This document shows positions 33,736-42,399 of a DNA stretch of 64,000 nt, piece after piece. How positions within the stretch are numbered: position 1 is the stretch's first letter; each line of letters opens with the position of its first letter. The stretch comes from Flavobacterium limnosediminis JC2902 (GTDB taxonomy: Bacteria; Bacteroidota; Bacteroidia; Flavobacteriales; Flavobacteriaceae), in contig NZ_AVGG01000002.1 in NCBI RefSeq assembly GCF_000498535.1, positions 124,001-188,000 on the forward strand. Reading direction: 5' to 3'. The notes below the pieces were generated by a model. It was not told where the DNA came from. It made no database searches and saw only the letters and a program-made list of their open reading frames with translations. The translations under genes were made by a program, and so were the position numbers.

Positions 33736-34331
33736 TACTTTTTCTTAAATTCATTTAATGTTTTATAAAACGCTTCCTGAGTTGGACGATTTTCAGGAAT
33801 TTCACGCAAAGGTTCTACAGCTCGCAACGTCTCGTGACATTCGGCAGGAAGTTGCTGATACAACGCTGTCCCTTTGGTTTTCCACGCAATCATTTCATCG
33901 CTCACGTCTTTAATAATAGTTGCAGGATTTCCAACAACCATTTTTCGGTTAGGAATCTTCATATCGGCTTTGATAAACGACAATGCGCCTACGATACATT
34001 CATCGCCCAATTCCACATTATCCATGATTACGGCATTCATCCCAACCAGACAGTTCGCACCGATATTGGCGCCGTGAATAATGGCTCCGTGACCGATATG
34101 CGCACCGACTTTCAGCACCATGCTTTTACCCGGAAACATATGGATCGTGCAGTTTTCCTGAATGTTACAGCCATCTTCGATTATAATCTCACCCCAGTCA
34201 CCACGGATGGCAGCGCCCGGACCAACATATACGTTTTTCCCGATAATCACATTACCCGTAACCGCGGCCTGCGGATGGATAAAACTGCTTTCGTGAACAA
34301 CCGGTATAAAACCTTTGAATTCGTAAACCAT
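33735..34331 (-). CDS. paaY: PaaY-like hexapeptide-repeat thioesterase
   Basis: The 198-aa protein has left-handed beta-helix hexapeptide repeats (NVIIGKNVYVGPGAAIRGDWGEI, GAHIGHGAIIHGANIGANCLVGMNAVIMD) of the gamma carbonic anhydrase/PaaY group, with metal-site His residues in IHMFPG and HIGHG. PaaY is a thioesterase that rescues the paa pathway from dead-end CoA esters. The length (about 198 aa) and the C-terminal RPTQEAFYKTLNEF tail fit PaaY rather than shorter gamma-CA-like proteins. It is cytoplasmic, and located among paa genes, which supports the assignment. Confidence 0.9.
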   Translation of the reverse strand: MVYEFKGFIPVVHESSFIHPQAAVTGNVIIGKNVYVGPGAAIRGDWGEIIIEDGCNIQENCTIHMFPGKSMVLKVGAHIGHGAIIHGANIGANCLVGMNAVIMDNVELGDECIVGALSFIKADMKIPNRKMVVGNPATIIKDVSDEMIAWKTKGTALYQQLPAECHETLRAVEPLREIPENRPTQEAFYKTLNEFKKK

Positions 34332-34340
34332 AATCTAGTG

Positions 34341-34404
34341 GTTAGTTGTTGGTCGTCAGTGATTAGTTAGCAGTCAGCCTAACGACTAATCACTAACAAC
34401 TAAC
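34341..34404. repeat. Nested intercistronic hairpin in paaY spacer
   Basis: The outer arms GTTAGTTGTT (34341-34350) / AACAACTAAC (34395-34404) and the inner arms AGTGATTAGT (34358-34367) / ACTAATCACT (34385-34394) are both perfect. Together they form a 20-bp stem with one 7-nt bulge and a 17-nt loop. No T tract follows in the transcript, so an mRNA-stabilising or processing hairpin is more likely than a terminator. Confidence 0.75.
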
Positions 34405-34412
34405 GACTATCT

Positions 34413-35165
34413 TTATTTAAACTTCTTCAATGTTTCTTTCGTAAAATCAGACAATACCAATCTTCCGCTGATAGCTGCTCTTTCGGCTAACAACGTATCC
34501 CAGTCGTCTGTACCTCTCCAAAAGATTTTCTTCATTTCCATCATCGCTTCCGGATTGTACGTACACAAATGTTCGGCAAACTTCTGAACCGCTTCGTCCA
34601 TGTCTTCGATGCTTTCGTATACGTTAGCATATAAGCCTTTCTCTTTTGCCCATGAAGCTTCATAGAAAGTATTTGCATCGATAGCGATTTGCGACATAGC
34701 CGAAACCCCCATTTTTCTTTCGATAGCCGGGCTAACCACAAACGGACCGATACCAACGTTCAGTTCGCTTAGTTTTACCGCAGCGAATTGAGTCGCCATG
34801 CAATAGTCAGTTGAAGCGGCAATACCTACTCCACCTCCTACGGTTTTCCCCTGAATTCTTCCGATGATGAATTTCGGGCATTTGCGCATAGCGTTGATTA
34901 CGTTGGCAAAACCGGAGAAAAATACTTTCCCTGTTTGCTCGTCGTTTATTGTGATTAATTCTTTAAAACTGGCTCCGGCACAGAAGGTTCTGTCGCCACC
35001 GCTTTTTAAAACAATTACTTTCACTTCGTTGTTGTTACCAACAGTGGTAATGGTTTCAGCCAATTGTGCTAAAATGGTTCCCGGTAATGAATTTTGTTCC
35101 GGGTGGAAAAACTCTATTGTAGCGATTCCGTTTTGTATGTCGTGTTTTACGTATGCTTCTGTCAT
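34413..35165 (-). CDS. Enoyl-CoA hydratase/isomerase family protein (candidate 2,3-dehydroadipyl-CoA hydratase)
   Basis: From MTEAYVKHD the protein is 250 aa with the crotonase fold: oxyanion-hole segments FCAGASF and GKTVGGGVGIAAS. The catalytic-Glu position is in KLSELNVGIGPFVVSPAIERKMG, which looks more like the methylglutaconyl-CoA hydratase group than E. coli PaaF. In the cluster it is the second crotonase (paaG is the other), so it most likely fills the PaaF step, hydration of 2,3-dehydroadipyl-CoA; this is inference from context. An upstream in-frame ATG was rejected because that extension reads through an intergenic GCGGATTTTCGCGGATT-type repeat. Confidence 0.85.
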   Translation of the reverse strand: MTEAYVKHDIQNGIATIEFFHPEQNSLPGTILAQLAETITTVGNNNEVKVIVLKSGGDRTFCAGASFKELITINDEQTGKVFFSGFANVINAMRKCPKFIIGRIQGKTVGGGVGIAASTDYCMATQFAAVKLSELNVGIGPFVVSPAIERKMGVSAMSQIAIDANTFYEASWAKEKGLYANVYESIEDMDEAVQKFAEHLCTYNPEAMMEMKKIFWRGTDDWDTLLAERAAISGRLVLSDFTKETLKKFK

Positions 35166-35179
35166 AATAATTTTTAAAT

Positions 35180-35245
35180 TTAATGGCACGCAGATTTTCG
35201 CGGATTTTCGCGGATTCCCTTGTATTAGTCCGTATAATCCGTTAT
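35180..35245. repeat. GCGGATTTTCGCGGATT intercistronic repeat
   Basis: The spacer between paaZ and the hydratase holds GCAGATTTTCGCGG and ATTTTCGCGGATT, direct copies of an ATTTTCGCGG word, followed by GTCCGTATAATCCGTT. The pattern is typical of flavobacterial dispersed repeats and is non-coding in the direction of the operon. Confidence 0.6.
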
Positions 35246-35258
35246 GATCTTTGAGCAC

Positions 35259-37751
35259 TTACAAAATTCCGAATTGTTCAAAATGATGGTTGAAGTGTTT
35301 TACGTTCAGTAAATCCCACTCGAATTTGTCCATGATTCCGAATACGGCGTTTTTGGTTGTTGCTTCCGGATTTTCTTTGAAATACAATTCAAAAGCATCG
35401 TAAGCTTCAATGAATTTCTGTTTCGCCGTAGCCAAATCAGCATGAATCAAAACATCGGTGCTTTCCTTTTCCATCAACGGATGTTTGAAATCTTTCGGCA
35501 TCGGCTTATGATTGAAAACCATTTCGTTTACTTTTGCCAAGTGTTCTTCCGGCGTGGCGATTTCGAAATCCTGAATTTCACCTGAGGCGATTTTCAATCC
35601 TTTTTCCAAATGCTCCACCATGTGCTGCGGCTTCATCATTCCCCATTTCGCCGTAGCGTTTTCGGTTAATTTTGCCAGATAGCTTTCGATGTTGCTTCTG
35701 TTTATCTGTACGAACGGTGATTTCTTCTGAACCATCGTCAGGATCGTAGCAATAGCCACTAATTCGTCGTTCTGGTCAAACACTTCCACGAACCATTTCA
35801 CGATTCCGCAAGGCAATTCTTTTCCAACGCTGTCGCGCTCTACTTTCTGCTTGCACGTTAAACGAACATAGATGGTATCGTTGTGGTAAATCGGACGAAC
35901 GAAACGGCACTCTTCCAAACCGTAATTTGCCGCTACCGGTCCTTTGTTCGGATATACGAACAATCCCGCCGCAGCCGCCAAGATGAAGTATCCGTGCGCC
36001 GTACGTTTTTCGAAAATACTTCCTTTCAACGAAGTGATATCGGTATGCGCGTAGAAATGATCCCACGTTAAATTGGCGAAATTGATGATATCGGTGTCGG
36101 TAACCGTACGTCTATGTGTTTTAAGCGACATGCCCGGCTGAATATCCTCCCAGTGGTATTGGAACGGATGCTGCGGTGTCTCTTTGTATTTTGAATTCGG
36201 CTGATAAATGCCTGTTATTTCAGTTAATGTTGTTGGAGAACCCTGAACGGCACAACGCTGCATGTAATGCTTGATTCCGCGTACGCCTCCCATTTCTTCT
36301 CCTCCTCCGGCACGTCCCGGACCACCGTGAACCAATAAAGGCAGTGGCGAACCGTGTCCGGTGCTTTGTTTCGCATTCTCTCTGTTCAACACTAAGATTC
36401 TTCCGTGATGGGTAGCAGCATTGATTACATAGTCTTTTGCGATTTCATCAGAATTCGTTACGATAGAAGATACCAGTGAACCTTTACCCATTTGGGCCAA
36501 TTCGATAGCTTCGTCTAAATTTTTATATGGCATTATGGTTGAAACCGGACCGAAAGCCTCAGTTTCGTGAACCGTAAGATTTTCAAACGGATTATCCTCA
36601 CGAAGTAACATCGGACTGATGAAAGCACCTTTAGCATCGGCACCGATAAGATCTAATTTATCTAAATCACCGTATACGATCGAAGCCGTTCTGGCAATTT
36701 CCTTCACCCTGTTTTTCACTTCCTCCACCTGGTCTTTGCTTACCAAAGATCCCATGCGAACCTCTTTTAATCTCGGATCTCCGATGGTTACTTTATCCAA
36801 CGCTTTTCCAAGAGCGATCTGAACATCCTCCACTAAGTTTTCAGGAACAATCATACGACGGATAGCCGTACATTTTTGTCCGCACTTCACGGTAATTTCA
36901 CTTCTCGCCTGACTGATGAACAAATCGAATTCAGGAGTACCCGGAACAGCATCTTCCCCTAAGATGGAAGCGTTTAACGAGTCGGCCTCCATATTGAACG
37001 GAACCGCCTCGCTGATGATTCTCGGATGCGATTTCAACATGCGTCCGGTTGTTGCAGAACCTGTAAAGGTAACGACATCCTGACTTTCAATGGAATCGAT
37101 TAATGTATGTGCCGATCCGCAAATTAATTGCAGGGCACCTTCGGGCAAAATATTGGATTTGATGATTTCTCTAACAACGGCTTCCGTTAAATACGAAGTC
37201 GATGTTGCCGGTTTTACCACTGCCGGCACTCCCGCCATCCAGTTAACCGCACATTTTTCCAGCATTCCCCAAATCGGAAAATTGAAGGCATTGATGTGTA
37301 CCGCCACCCCTCTTTTCGGAACAAGGATGTGGTGCGCCATGAATCGGCCGCCGCGTGATAAATCGATCGGATCTCCTTCTACATGGTAGGGTTGATTTGG
37401 AAATAATTTTCGAAGCGATGCATTGGCAAACAGGTTTCCGAATCCTCCTTCAATGTCAATCCAGCTGTCCACTCGGGTTGCACCCGTTCTATAACTTATT
37501 TCGTAAAAATGCTCTTTGCGTTTGTTTAAATACATCGCCAGGCTTTTGATCATGTTTCCACGTTCCTGGAAGGTCATTTTACGAAGTTTTTCGCCTCCTT
37601 TGGTTCTTCCGTAATGAAGCACTTCGGCAAAATCGATCCCTTGAGTAGAAGCATTACCGATGATTTCCCCGGTTACCGAGTCAAACAAGGGAACACCTTC
37701 TCCGGAACCAGTTGCCCAATTTCCTAAAATGTAATTTTCTATTTTGCTCAT
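35259..37751 (-). CDS. paaZ: PaaZ ring-opening oxepin-CoA hydrolase / aldehyde dehydrogenase with extra C-terminal DinB-like domain
   Basis: PaaZ opens oxepin-CoA and oxidises the resulting aldehyde to 3-oxo-5,6-dehydrosuberyl-CoA. From MSKIENYILG it is 830 aa. The aldehyde dehydrogenase domain (about 1-500) has FTGSATTG and catalytic Cys294 in GQKCTAIRR. The MaoC-like hydratase domain (about 525-675) has WDHFYAHTD and TAHGYFILA. E. coli PaaZ ends near 681; here about 150 residues follow (678-830) with KWGMMKPQHMVEHL and NVKHFNHHFEQFG, the pattern of DUF1569/DinB-like four-helix metal-binding proteins. The fusion is in frame with no stop or odd codon use at the joint. A start 21 bp upstream abuts a palindromic repeat and is less likely. 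Confidence 0.93.
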   Translation of the reverse strand: MSKIENYILGNWATGSGEGVPLFDSVTGEIIGNASTQGIDFAEVLHYGRTKGGEKLRKMTFQERGNMIKSLAMYLNKRKEHFYEISYRTGATRVDSWIDIEGGFGNLFANASLRKLFPNQPYHVEGDPIDLSRGGRFMAHHILVPKRGVAVHINAFNFPIWGMLEKCAVNWMAGVPAVVKPATSTSYLTEAVVREIIKSNILPEGALQLICGSAHTLIDSIESQDVVTFTGSATTGRMLKSHPRIISEAVPFNMEADSLNASILGEDAVPGTPEFDLFISQARSEITVKCGQKCTAIRRMIVPENLVEDVQIALGKALDKVTIGDPRLKEVRMGSLVSKDQVEEVKNRVKEIARTASIVYGDLDKLDLIGADAKGAFISPMLLREDNPFENLTVHETEAFGPVSTIMPYKNLDEAIELAQMGKGSLVSSIVTNSDEIAKDYVINAATHHGRILVLNRENAKQSTGHGSPLPLLVHGGPGRAGGGEEMGGVRGIKHYMQRCAVQGSPTTLTEITGIYQPNSKYKETPQHPFQYHWEDIQPGMSLKTHRRTVTDTDIINFANLTWDHFYAHTDITSLKGSIFEKRTAHGYFILAAAAGLFVYPNKGPVAANYGLEECRFVRPIYHNDTIYVRLTCKQKVERDSVGKELPCGIVKWFVEVFDQNDELVAIATILTMVQKKSPFVQINRSNIESYLAKLTENATAKWGMMKPQHMVEHLEKGLKIASGEIQDFEIATPEEHLAKVNEMVFNHKPMPKDFKHPLMEKESTDVLIHADLATAKQKFIEAYDAFELYFKENPEATTKNAVFGIMDKFEWDLLNVKHFNHHFEQFGIL

Positions 37752-37772
37752 ACCTATTTTGTTTAACCGCAA

Positions 37773-37790
37773 TCCCGATAGCTATCGGGA
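37773..37790. repeat. Solitary perfect palindrome TCCCGATAGCTATCGGGA
   Basis: An 18-bp perfect palindrome in the 55-bp spacer between paaJ and paaZ. Here it occurs without the stem-loop element that accompanies it at 39116, 53897 and 62170. Confidence 0.85.
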
Positions 37791-37806
37791 CGCTAAGTTT
37801 GTTTTT

Positions 37807-39009
37807 TTAAACTCTTTCAATGATTACTGCGTACCCTTGTCCTACTCCGATACACATGGTAATTAAAGCATAACGTTTTCCGGTAAGCTGTAATTCCAAT
37901 GCCGCGGAGTAAGCTATTCTTGCTCCGGTAACACCCAGGGGATGCCCGATAGCGATAGCACCTCCGTTCGGGTTGATTCTAGGATCGTCGTCTTTTAATC
38001 CTAATTCACGGATGCACGCGATACTTTGCGAAGCAAAAGCTTCGTTTAATTCGATGATATCGATTTGATCCAAAGTAAGGCCTGCTTTTTCAAGTGCTTT
38101 TTTAGTCGCATCCACCGGTCCGATACCCATGATTCTCGGTTCTACACCCACTACGGCTGAACTTACGATTCGGGCTAACGGTTTTAAGTTGTATTTCTTA
38201 ACCGCTTCTTCTGAAGCAATGATCGTCGCAGCTGCACCATCATTCAATCCAGACGCGTTTCCGGCCGTTACGCTTCCGTCTTTTTTAAAGGCAGGGCGTA
38301 ATTTCGCCAAACCTTCCAAGGATGTAAACGGTTTGATGAATTCATCTTTTGAAAACTGGATTGGGTCGCCTTTTCGCTGCGGAATTTCAACGGTTACGAT
38401 TTCTTTTGCCAATCGTCCTGAATTTTGCGCTGCTGCTGCTTTTTGCTGGCTACGCAAAGCGAAAGCATCCTGATCTTCTCTGGAAATAGTGTATTTTTCA
38501 ACAAGGTTTTCGGCTGTTTCTCCCATAGCATCCGTACCGAACATGGCATGCATTTTCGGGTTGACAAAACGCCATCCGAAACTGCTGTCATACATTTTAC
38601 TGTCCGTCCCAAAAGCGGCAGACGGTTTCGACACCACTAACGGTCCTCTTGTCATGTTTTCAATTCCACCCGCGATAAAAACGTGTCCGTCTCCGGCTTT
38701 GATGGCGCGGTTTGCACCGATAATCGCCGAAAGACCTGAACTGCACAAACGGTTTACGGTTTCTCCCGGAACAGTATACGGCAATCCCGCCAATAGCAGC
38801 GACATGCGCGCAACGTTGCGATTATCCTCTCCCGCCTGGTTAGCACACCCCATGATCACGTCGTCATAAGCGTCTGTGGGGATGTTTGGATTTTTCTCTG
38901 TTACCGCTTTGATTACCAAAGCCCCCAAATCATCCGGACGAACCGCTGCTAAGGTTCCCTGATAACTTCCTATTGGAGTACGTACTCCGTCTATGATATA
39001 TGCTTCCAT
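37807..39009 (-). CDS. paaJ: 3-oxoadipyl-CoA / 3-oxo-5,6-dehydrosuberyl-CoA thiolase
   Basis: The 400-aa thiolase has the nucleophilic Cys89 in [22 protein letters not shown], the His in [16 protein letters not shown] and the acid/base Cys in CIGVGQG. The N-terminus [21 protein letters not shown] matches the PcaF/PaaJ group, which cleaves 3-oxoadipyl-CoA into succinyl-CoA and acetyl-CoA; in the paa route it acts twice. Cytoplasmic tetramer in the family. It is located between paaI and paaZ in the operon. Confidence 0.94.
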   Translation of the reverse strand: MEAYIIDGVRTPIGSYQGTLAAVRPDDLGALVIKAVTEKNPNIPTDAYDDVIMGCANQAGEDNRNVARMSLLLAGLPYTVPGETVNRLCSSGLSAIIGANRAIKAGDGHVFIAGGIENMTRGPLVVSKPSAAFGTDSKMYDSSFGWRFVNPKMHAMFGTDAMGETAENLVEKYTISREDQDAFALRSQQKAAAAQNSGRLAKEIVTVEIPQRKGDPIQFSKDEFIKPFTSLEGLAKLRPAFKKDGSVTAGNASGLNDGAAATIIASEEAVKKYNLKPLARIVSSAVVGVEPRIMGIGPVDATKKALEKAGLTLDQIDIIELNEAFASQSIACIRELGLKDDDPRINPNGGAIAIGHPLGVTGARIAYSAALELQLTGKRYALITMCIGVGQGYAVIIERV

Positions 39010-39243
39010 TCTCAGATTGCAGATTTTAGATGGCAGATTTCAGGTTTTGAAACTGACCTCTATTTATATTTTATGTTCTTTAAAACTCTTATTTCTATTC
39101 AATTCGTATCCTCTTTAGCCCTGTCCCGATAGCTATCGGGAGAAGCAGTTACCTTGTAACGCGGAAAGCAGGAATTGCGTTTCCTAAAATGCCCAAACCA
39201 TTGCTTCGCCAATTCGCTATCGCTCGGGTCGCTCCGGAGTATT
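39010..39243. repeat. Repeat-rich spacer between paaI and paaJ, including stem-loop copy B
   Basis: CAGATT words (TCAGATTGCAGATTTTAGATGGCAGATTTCAG) occupy 39014-39045. At 39116-39174 lies copy B of the dispersed element: TAGCCCTGT, the palindrome CCCGATAGCTATCGGG (39125-39140), GAAGCA, a minimal stem GTTAC CTT GTAAC (39148-39160), then GCGGAAAGCAGGAA. No gene is seen; a short minus-strand frame through it (39099-39323) is not credible. Confidence 0.7.
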
Positions 39244-39687
39244 TTACTCTTCCCACTCTTTTGGAGTCCTGTAAGCAACGCCTTTGAAAAGCGCCACCAA
39301 AACGTCTCCTTTTTTAACCTCAACGATGTAGAAACCCAATTTATTTTTCAAACTTTCCAGTGTCGCTTCGGCAACGATATAATCACCTTCTTCCAATGCT
39401 TCAACATGGTTAATTGAAGTCTCGATGGATACGGCAAATCGTCCGTTGGTGTTTACAGTAAACCCGAAAGCCGTGTCGGCTAACGAGTAGGCAATCCCGC
39501 CATGTGCTTTGCCCATACTATTGAGCATTTCTTTGCGGATGGTCATGCCCACTTTACAACTTCCGATTTCGCATTCCAGAATCTCGATGCCCAACCATTG
39601 GCTGAACGGATCGAGTGAAAGCATTTTATATGGTATTTTTTCTCCTTGCATTTTCGAGTTGGAATTTATTATTTCTTCCGTTTTCAT
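39244..39687 (-). CDS. paaI: Hydroxyphenylacetyl-CoA-type thioesterase PaaI
   Basis: This 147-aa hotdog-fold protein has NSMGKAHGGIAYSLADTAFGF with the catalytic Asp71 and a His at 62, and the family pattern of a PaaI thioesterase that releases stalled aryl-CoA intermediates in the cytoplasm. Its start overlaps the stop of paaH by 1 nt (TAATG), indicating coupled translation. It is well supported by context between paaH and the thiolase. Confidence 0.93.
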   Translation of the reverse strand: MKTEEIINSNSKMQGEKIPYKMLSLDPFSQWLGIEILECEIGSCKVGMTIRKEMLNSMGKAHGGIAYSLADTAFGFTVNTNGRFAVSIETSINHVEALEEGDYIVAEATLESLKNKLGFYIVEVKKGDVLVALFKGVAYRTPKEWEE

Positions 39688-40841
39688 TACACTTCAAATA
39701 CTTTATTTTCTCTGTTCATTTTACGTAAAACCGGGCTGCAACGGTAACGGTCTTCATGGTATTCGTTGTACAGTTCGTCTAACTTTTCAACGCACCAATT
39801 GATGCCTAATTCGTCTGCCCAGGCCAATAACCCTTTTGGATAGTTCACCCCTTTGGTCATGGCATTGTCAATATCTTTTGCGGAAGCGATGTTTAAAAAC
39901 AAGGCATCGGCCGCTTCATTAATCAACATTACGATTACGCGTTCGAAAATGGTTTTGGCCAACGTTAAATCTTCTGTTGGTTTTGGCATTTCTTCGCTGT
40001 AATTGTAAAAACCTCTACCCGATTTTCTTCCTAAAAATCCGGCTTCGGTCAATCTTTTCTGTGTGAATGACGGCTTGTATCTCGGGTCGAAATAGAACGA
40101 AGTGAAAACCGTTTCCGTAACGGTGTAATTCACATCATGTCCGATGAAATCCATCAATTCGAAAGGCCCCATTCGGAAACCTCCTATTGTTTTCATACTC
40201 CAGTCGATGGTAGCGAAATCGGCGAAGCCTTCTTCGTAAATACGCAAAGCTTCACTATAGAAAGGTCGGGCAACACGGTTTACGATAAATCCGGGTGTAT
40301 CTTTTGCTACAGCTACCACTTTTTTCCAATCGGAAATGGTTTGTGTTATTTTCTGAACCACCGCATCGCTGGTCTGAACCGCAGGAATCACCTCAACCAA
40401 CTGCATTAGTGGCGCGGGATTGAAGAAATGAATCCCGATAACACGCTCCGGTTTTTGACACGAAGCGGCGATGGAAGCGATGGATAACGATGATGTATTC
40501 GAAGCCAAAACCGTTTGAGCAGAAACCAAAGTTTCCAATTCTGAAAACACTTTTCTTTTGATTTCCAGATTTTCGACGATGGCTTCGATAACCAAATCGG
40601 AATCCGATAAATCCTTTAACGTGCTTACGTAAGAAGTCGCATTCTGAATTCTTGATTTCTCAGTTTCGTCTATTTTCCCTTTTTCCACCAATTTGGATAA
40701 GGTATTTTCAAGGGCAGCTTTACTTCTGGAAAGCGCTTCCTGATTGGTATCGTATAATTTTACGGAACATCCGGCTGTGGCGGCCACTTGTGCGATACCG
40801 CTTCCCATTGTTCCTGAGCCTATAACTGCTATTTTCTTCAT
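39687..40841 (-). CDS. paaH: 3-hydroxyacyl-CoA dehydrogenase
   Basis: PaaH oxidises (3S)-3-hydroxyadipyl-CoA to 3-oxoadipyl-CoA with NAD+. The 384-aa protein has the Rossmann motif GSGTMGSGIAQVAA (residues 8-21), NTSSLSIASIA, the HFFNPAPLMQLVEV signature with the catalytic His, and the C-terminal domain blocks GFIVNRVARPFYSEA and GGFRMGPFELMDFIG. It is a stand-alone dehydrogenase without the crotonase part of FadB. Its stop overlaps the paaI start. Upstream is a 10-copy decamer repeat that separates it from paaG. Confidence 0.94.
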   Translation of the reverse strand: MKKIAVIGSGTMGSGIAQVAATAGCSVKLYDTNQEALSRSKAALENTLSKLVEKGKIDETEKSRIQNATSYVSTLKDLSDSDLVIEAIVENLEIKRKVFSELETLVSAQTVLASNTSSLSIASIAASCQKPERVIGIHFFNPAPLMQLVEVIPAVQTSDAVVQKITQTISDWKKVVAVAKDTPGFIVNRVARPFYSEALRIYEEGFADFATIDWSMKTIGGFRMGPFELMDFIGHDVNYTVTETVFTSFYFDPRYKPSFTQKRLTEAGFLGRKSGRGFYNYSEEMPKPTEDLTLAKTIFERVIVMLINEAADALFLNIASAKDIDNAMTKGVNYPKGLLAWADELGINWCVEKLDELYNEYHEDRYRCSPVLRKMNRENKVFEV

Positions 40842-40850
40842 TTAATTTTT

Positions 40851-41005
40851 TAGACTTGCTTAGACTTGCTTAGACTTGCTTAGACTTGCTTAGACTTGCT
40901 TAGACTTGCTTAGACTTGCTTAGACTTTCTTAGACTTTCTTAGACTTTCTAAATGTCTAACAATCTAAGAAATCTAATTATCTAATATTCTAAGAAGTCT
41001 AACTA
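40851..41005. repeat. 10-bp tandem repeat (TAGACTTGCT x7, TAGACTTTCT x3) plus complementary tail
   Basis: Seven perfect TAGACTTGCT copies (40851-40920) are followed by three TAGACTTTCT copies (40921-40950) and then a degenerate tail of AATCTAAGAAATCTAA and AGAAGTCTAA words (to about 41005). The tail is complementary to the repeat unit, so the spacer can fold. It lies in the transcribed spacer between paaG and paaH. Confidence 0.95.
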
Positions 41006-41011
41006 TCTAAA

Positions 41012-41797
41012 TTAATTTCCTTTAAATTCCGGTTTTCTTTTTTCCACGAATGCGGTTACGCCTTCATTGTAATCGTTTGAAGAACTGGCTTCGATTTGCA
41101 GGTCGCTTTCCAATACCAATTGTTCTTCCAATGAATTTGTCATCGACTGATTCAGTAAGCGCTTGGTTAATCCCAAGGCCAATGTTGGCATCTGCGCTAA
41201 ATTTTCGGCCACTCTTTTCACTTCGACTTCGAAAGAATCACTAGCAAAAACTTTATAAATCATTCCAAGGTTCACGGCTTCTTCAGCGGAAACTTTATCT
41301 CCAAGCATCATTAAGGCCGATGCTTTTTGAAAGCCGATTAAACGCGGCAAGAAAAAAGTCCCGGCACTGTCCGGTACCAAACCTATTTTACTGAAGGCCT
41401 GAATAAAACTCGCCGATTCTACCGCCACAACGATATCGCAAGCCAAAGCTATGTTCGCTCCCGCACCGGCAGCAACGCCATTTACGGCAGCCACAACAGG
41501 TTTTTCGATGTTCCTGATTTTTTGGATAATCGGATTGTAATGTTCTTCAAGTATTCTTCTGAATCCCGGATTGAGTTCCGGAGTCGTTACTTCTTTTAAG
41601 TCCTGTCCGGCGCAGAATGCTTTTCCGTTTCCGGTAAGTACGATGGCGCGAACGTTTGAGTCACTTGCGCAATTGTCAAGCGTGTCCTGAAGCAGCAAAG
41701 CCATTTCTCTGTTGAAACTGTTGAATACTTCCGGTCTGTTGAGTGCAATCCACGCAACATTATTTTCAATCTTTACTTCAATTGAATTCATGCTCAT
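41012..41797 (-). CDS. paaG: 1,2-epoxyphenylacetyl-CoA isomerase
   Basis: PaaG isomerises ring-1,2-epoxyphenylacetyl-CoA to oxepin-CoA and also shifts double bonds in later intermediates. The 261-aa crotonase-fold protein has FCAGQDLKEV, AAVNGVAAGAGANIALACDIV and KIGLVPDSAGTFFLPRLIG, with Asp143 in the position of the catalytic Asp of PaaG. The C-terminal KRKPEF tail is family-typical. Two close ATGs (41797, 41791) are possible. It sits between paaD and paaH; a hairpin lies just upstream. Confidence 0.93.
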   Translation of the reverse strand: MSMNSIEVKIENNVAWIALNRPEVFNSFNREMALLLQDTLDNCASDSNVRAIVLTGNGKAFCAGQDLKEVTTPELNPGFRRILEEHYNPIIQKIRNIEKPVVAAVNGVAAGAGANIALACDIVVAVESASFIQAFSKIGLVPDSAGTFFLPRLIGFQKASALMMLGDKVSAEEAVNLGMIYKVFASDSFEVEVKRVAENLAQMPTLALGLTKRLLNQSMTNSLEEQLVLESDLQIEASSSNDYNEGVTAFVEKRKPEFKGN

Positions 41798-41812
41798 ACC
41801 TTATTTTAGTTA

Positions 41813-41844
41813 AACAACCCGCAAGGAAAACCCTGCAGGTTGTT
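41813..41844. repeat. Intercistronic hairpin between paaD and paaG
   Basis: AACAACCCGCA (41813-41823) and TGCAGGTTGTT (41834-41844) pair over 11 positions with one wobble. On the transcribed strand no T tract follows, so it is not a good terminator for paaD. Confidence 0.65.
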
Positions 41845-41845
41845 T

Positions 41846-42346
41846 TTATTTTAAACATTTAAAATAGTCAAACGGCTCCAGACAGTCTTCGCACTTAAAC
41901 AGTGCTTTACAAGCTGTCGATCCGAACTGACTGATCAATTTCGTGTTAGTTGAACCGCACTGCGGACACTTAACCAATTTTTTATTTCCGAGTAATGCAT
42001 CCTTATCGGCTTCGGCACTCAGCGGAGCGGCGATTCCGTATTTTTCCAACTCGGCTCTTCCTTTTGGTGTGATCCAATCCGTCGTCCAGGCTGGCGAAAG
42101 CACCAAACTTACTTTGGATTCAAAACCTTTCTCTTTGAATGCTTTTTTGATATCGTCTCCGATAACATCCATGGCGGGACAACCACTGTAGGTTGGCGTT
42201 ATTTCCACTTCGACAATATCATTAACAACCTTTACAGAACGCACAACTCCCATATCCATAATGGAAAGTACAGGAATTTCGGGATCGGAAACCGTTCCCA
42301 GAATATCCAGTAATTTTTGATCGATATGTTGAAGTTGTTCTGTCAT
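41846..42346 (-). CDS. paaD: Phenylacetyl-CoA epoxidase subunit PaaD
   Basis: PaaD is needed for epoxidase activity, probably for cluster maturation. The 166-aa protein has an N-terminal DUF59/MIP18 domain (DPEIPVLSIMDMGVVR, TYSGCPAMDVIGDDI) and a C-terminal zinc-type Cys cluster: C127-x2-C130, C146, C152-x2-C155 and C164 in VKCPQCGS..STACKALFKCEDCLEPFDYFKC. The order paaA-B-C-D is conserved here. A CGCAAAG-type repeat fills the spacer to paaC. Confidence 0.95.
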   Translation of the reverse strand: MTEQLQHIDQKLLDILGTVSDPEIPVLSIMDMGVVRSVKVVNDIVEVEITPTYSGCPAMDVIGDDIKKAFKEKGFESKVSLVLSPAWTTDWITPKGRAELEKYGIAAPLSAEADKDALLGNKKLVKCPQCGSTNTKLISQFGSTACKALFKCEDCLEPFDYFKCLK

Positions 42347-42349
42347 AAT

Positions 42350-42393
42350 CTAACCGTAAAGGGCGCAAAGTTATTTCGCAAAGCTCGCAATGT
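42350..42393. repeat. CGCAAAG-type repeat between paaC and paaD
   Basis: GGCGCAAAGTTATTTCGCAAAGCTCGCAA contains three CGCAA(AG) words in 30 bp, a motif common in Bacteroidota spacers. No gene. Confidence 0.5.
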
Positions 42394-42399
42394 CTTCTT

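Noticed and set aside
39099..39323. 74-codon minus-strand frame between paaI and paaJ
   Set aside because: It reads through repeat copy B and into paaI in another frame.
40851..41005. CRISPR-like array in the paa operon
   Set aside because: The units are 10 bp and directly adjacent with no spacers, and no cas genes are present.
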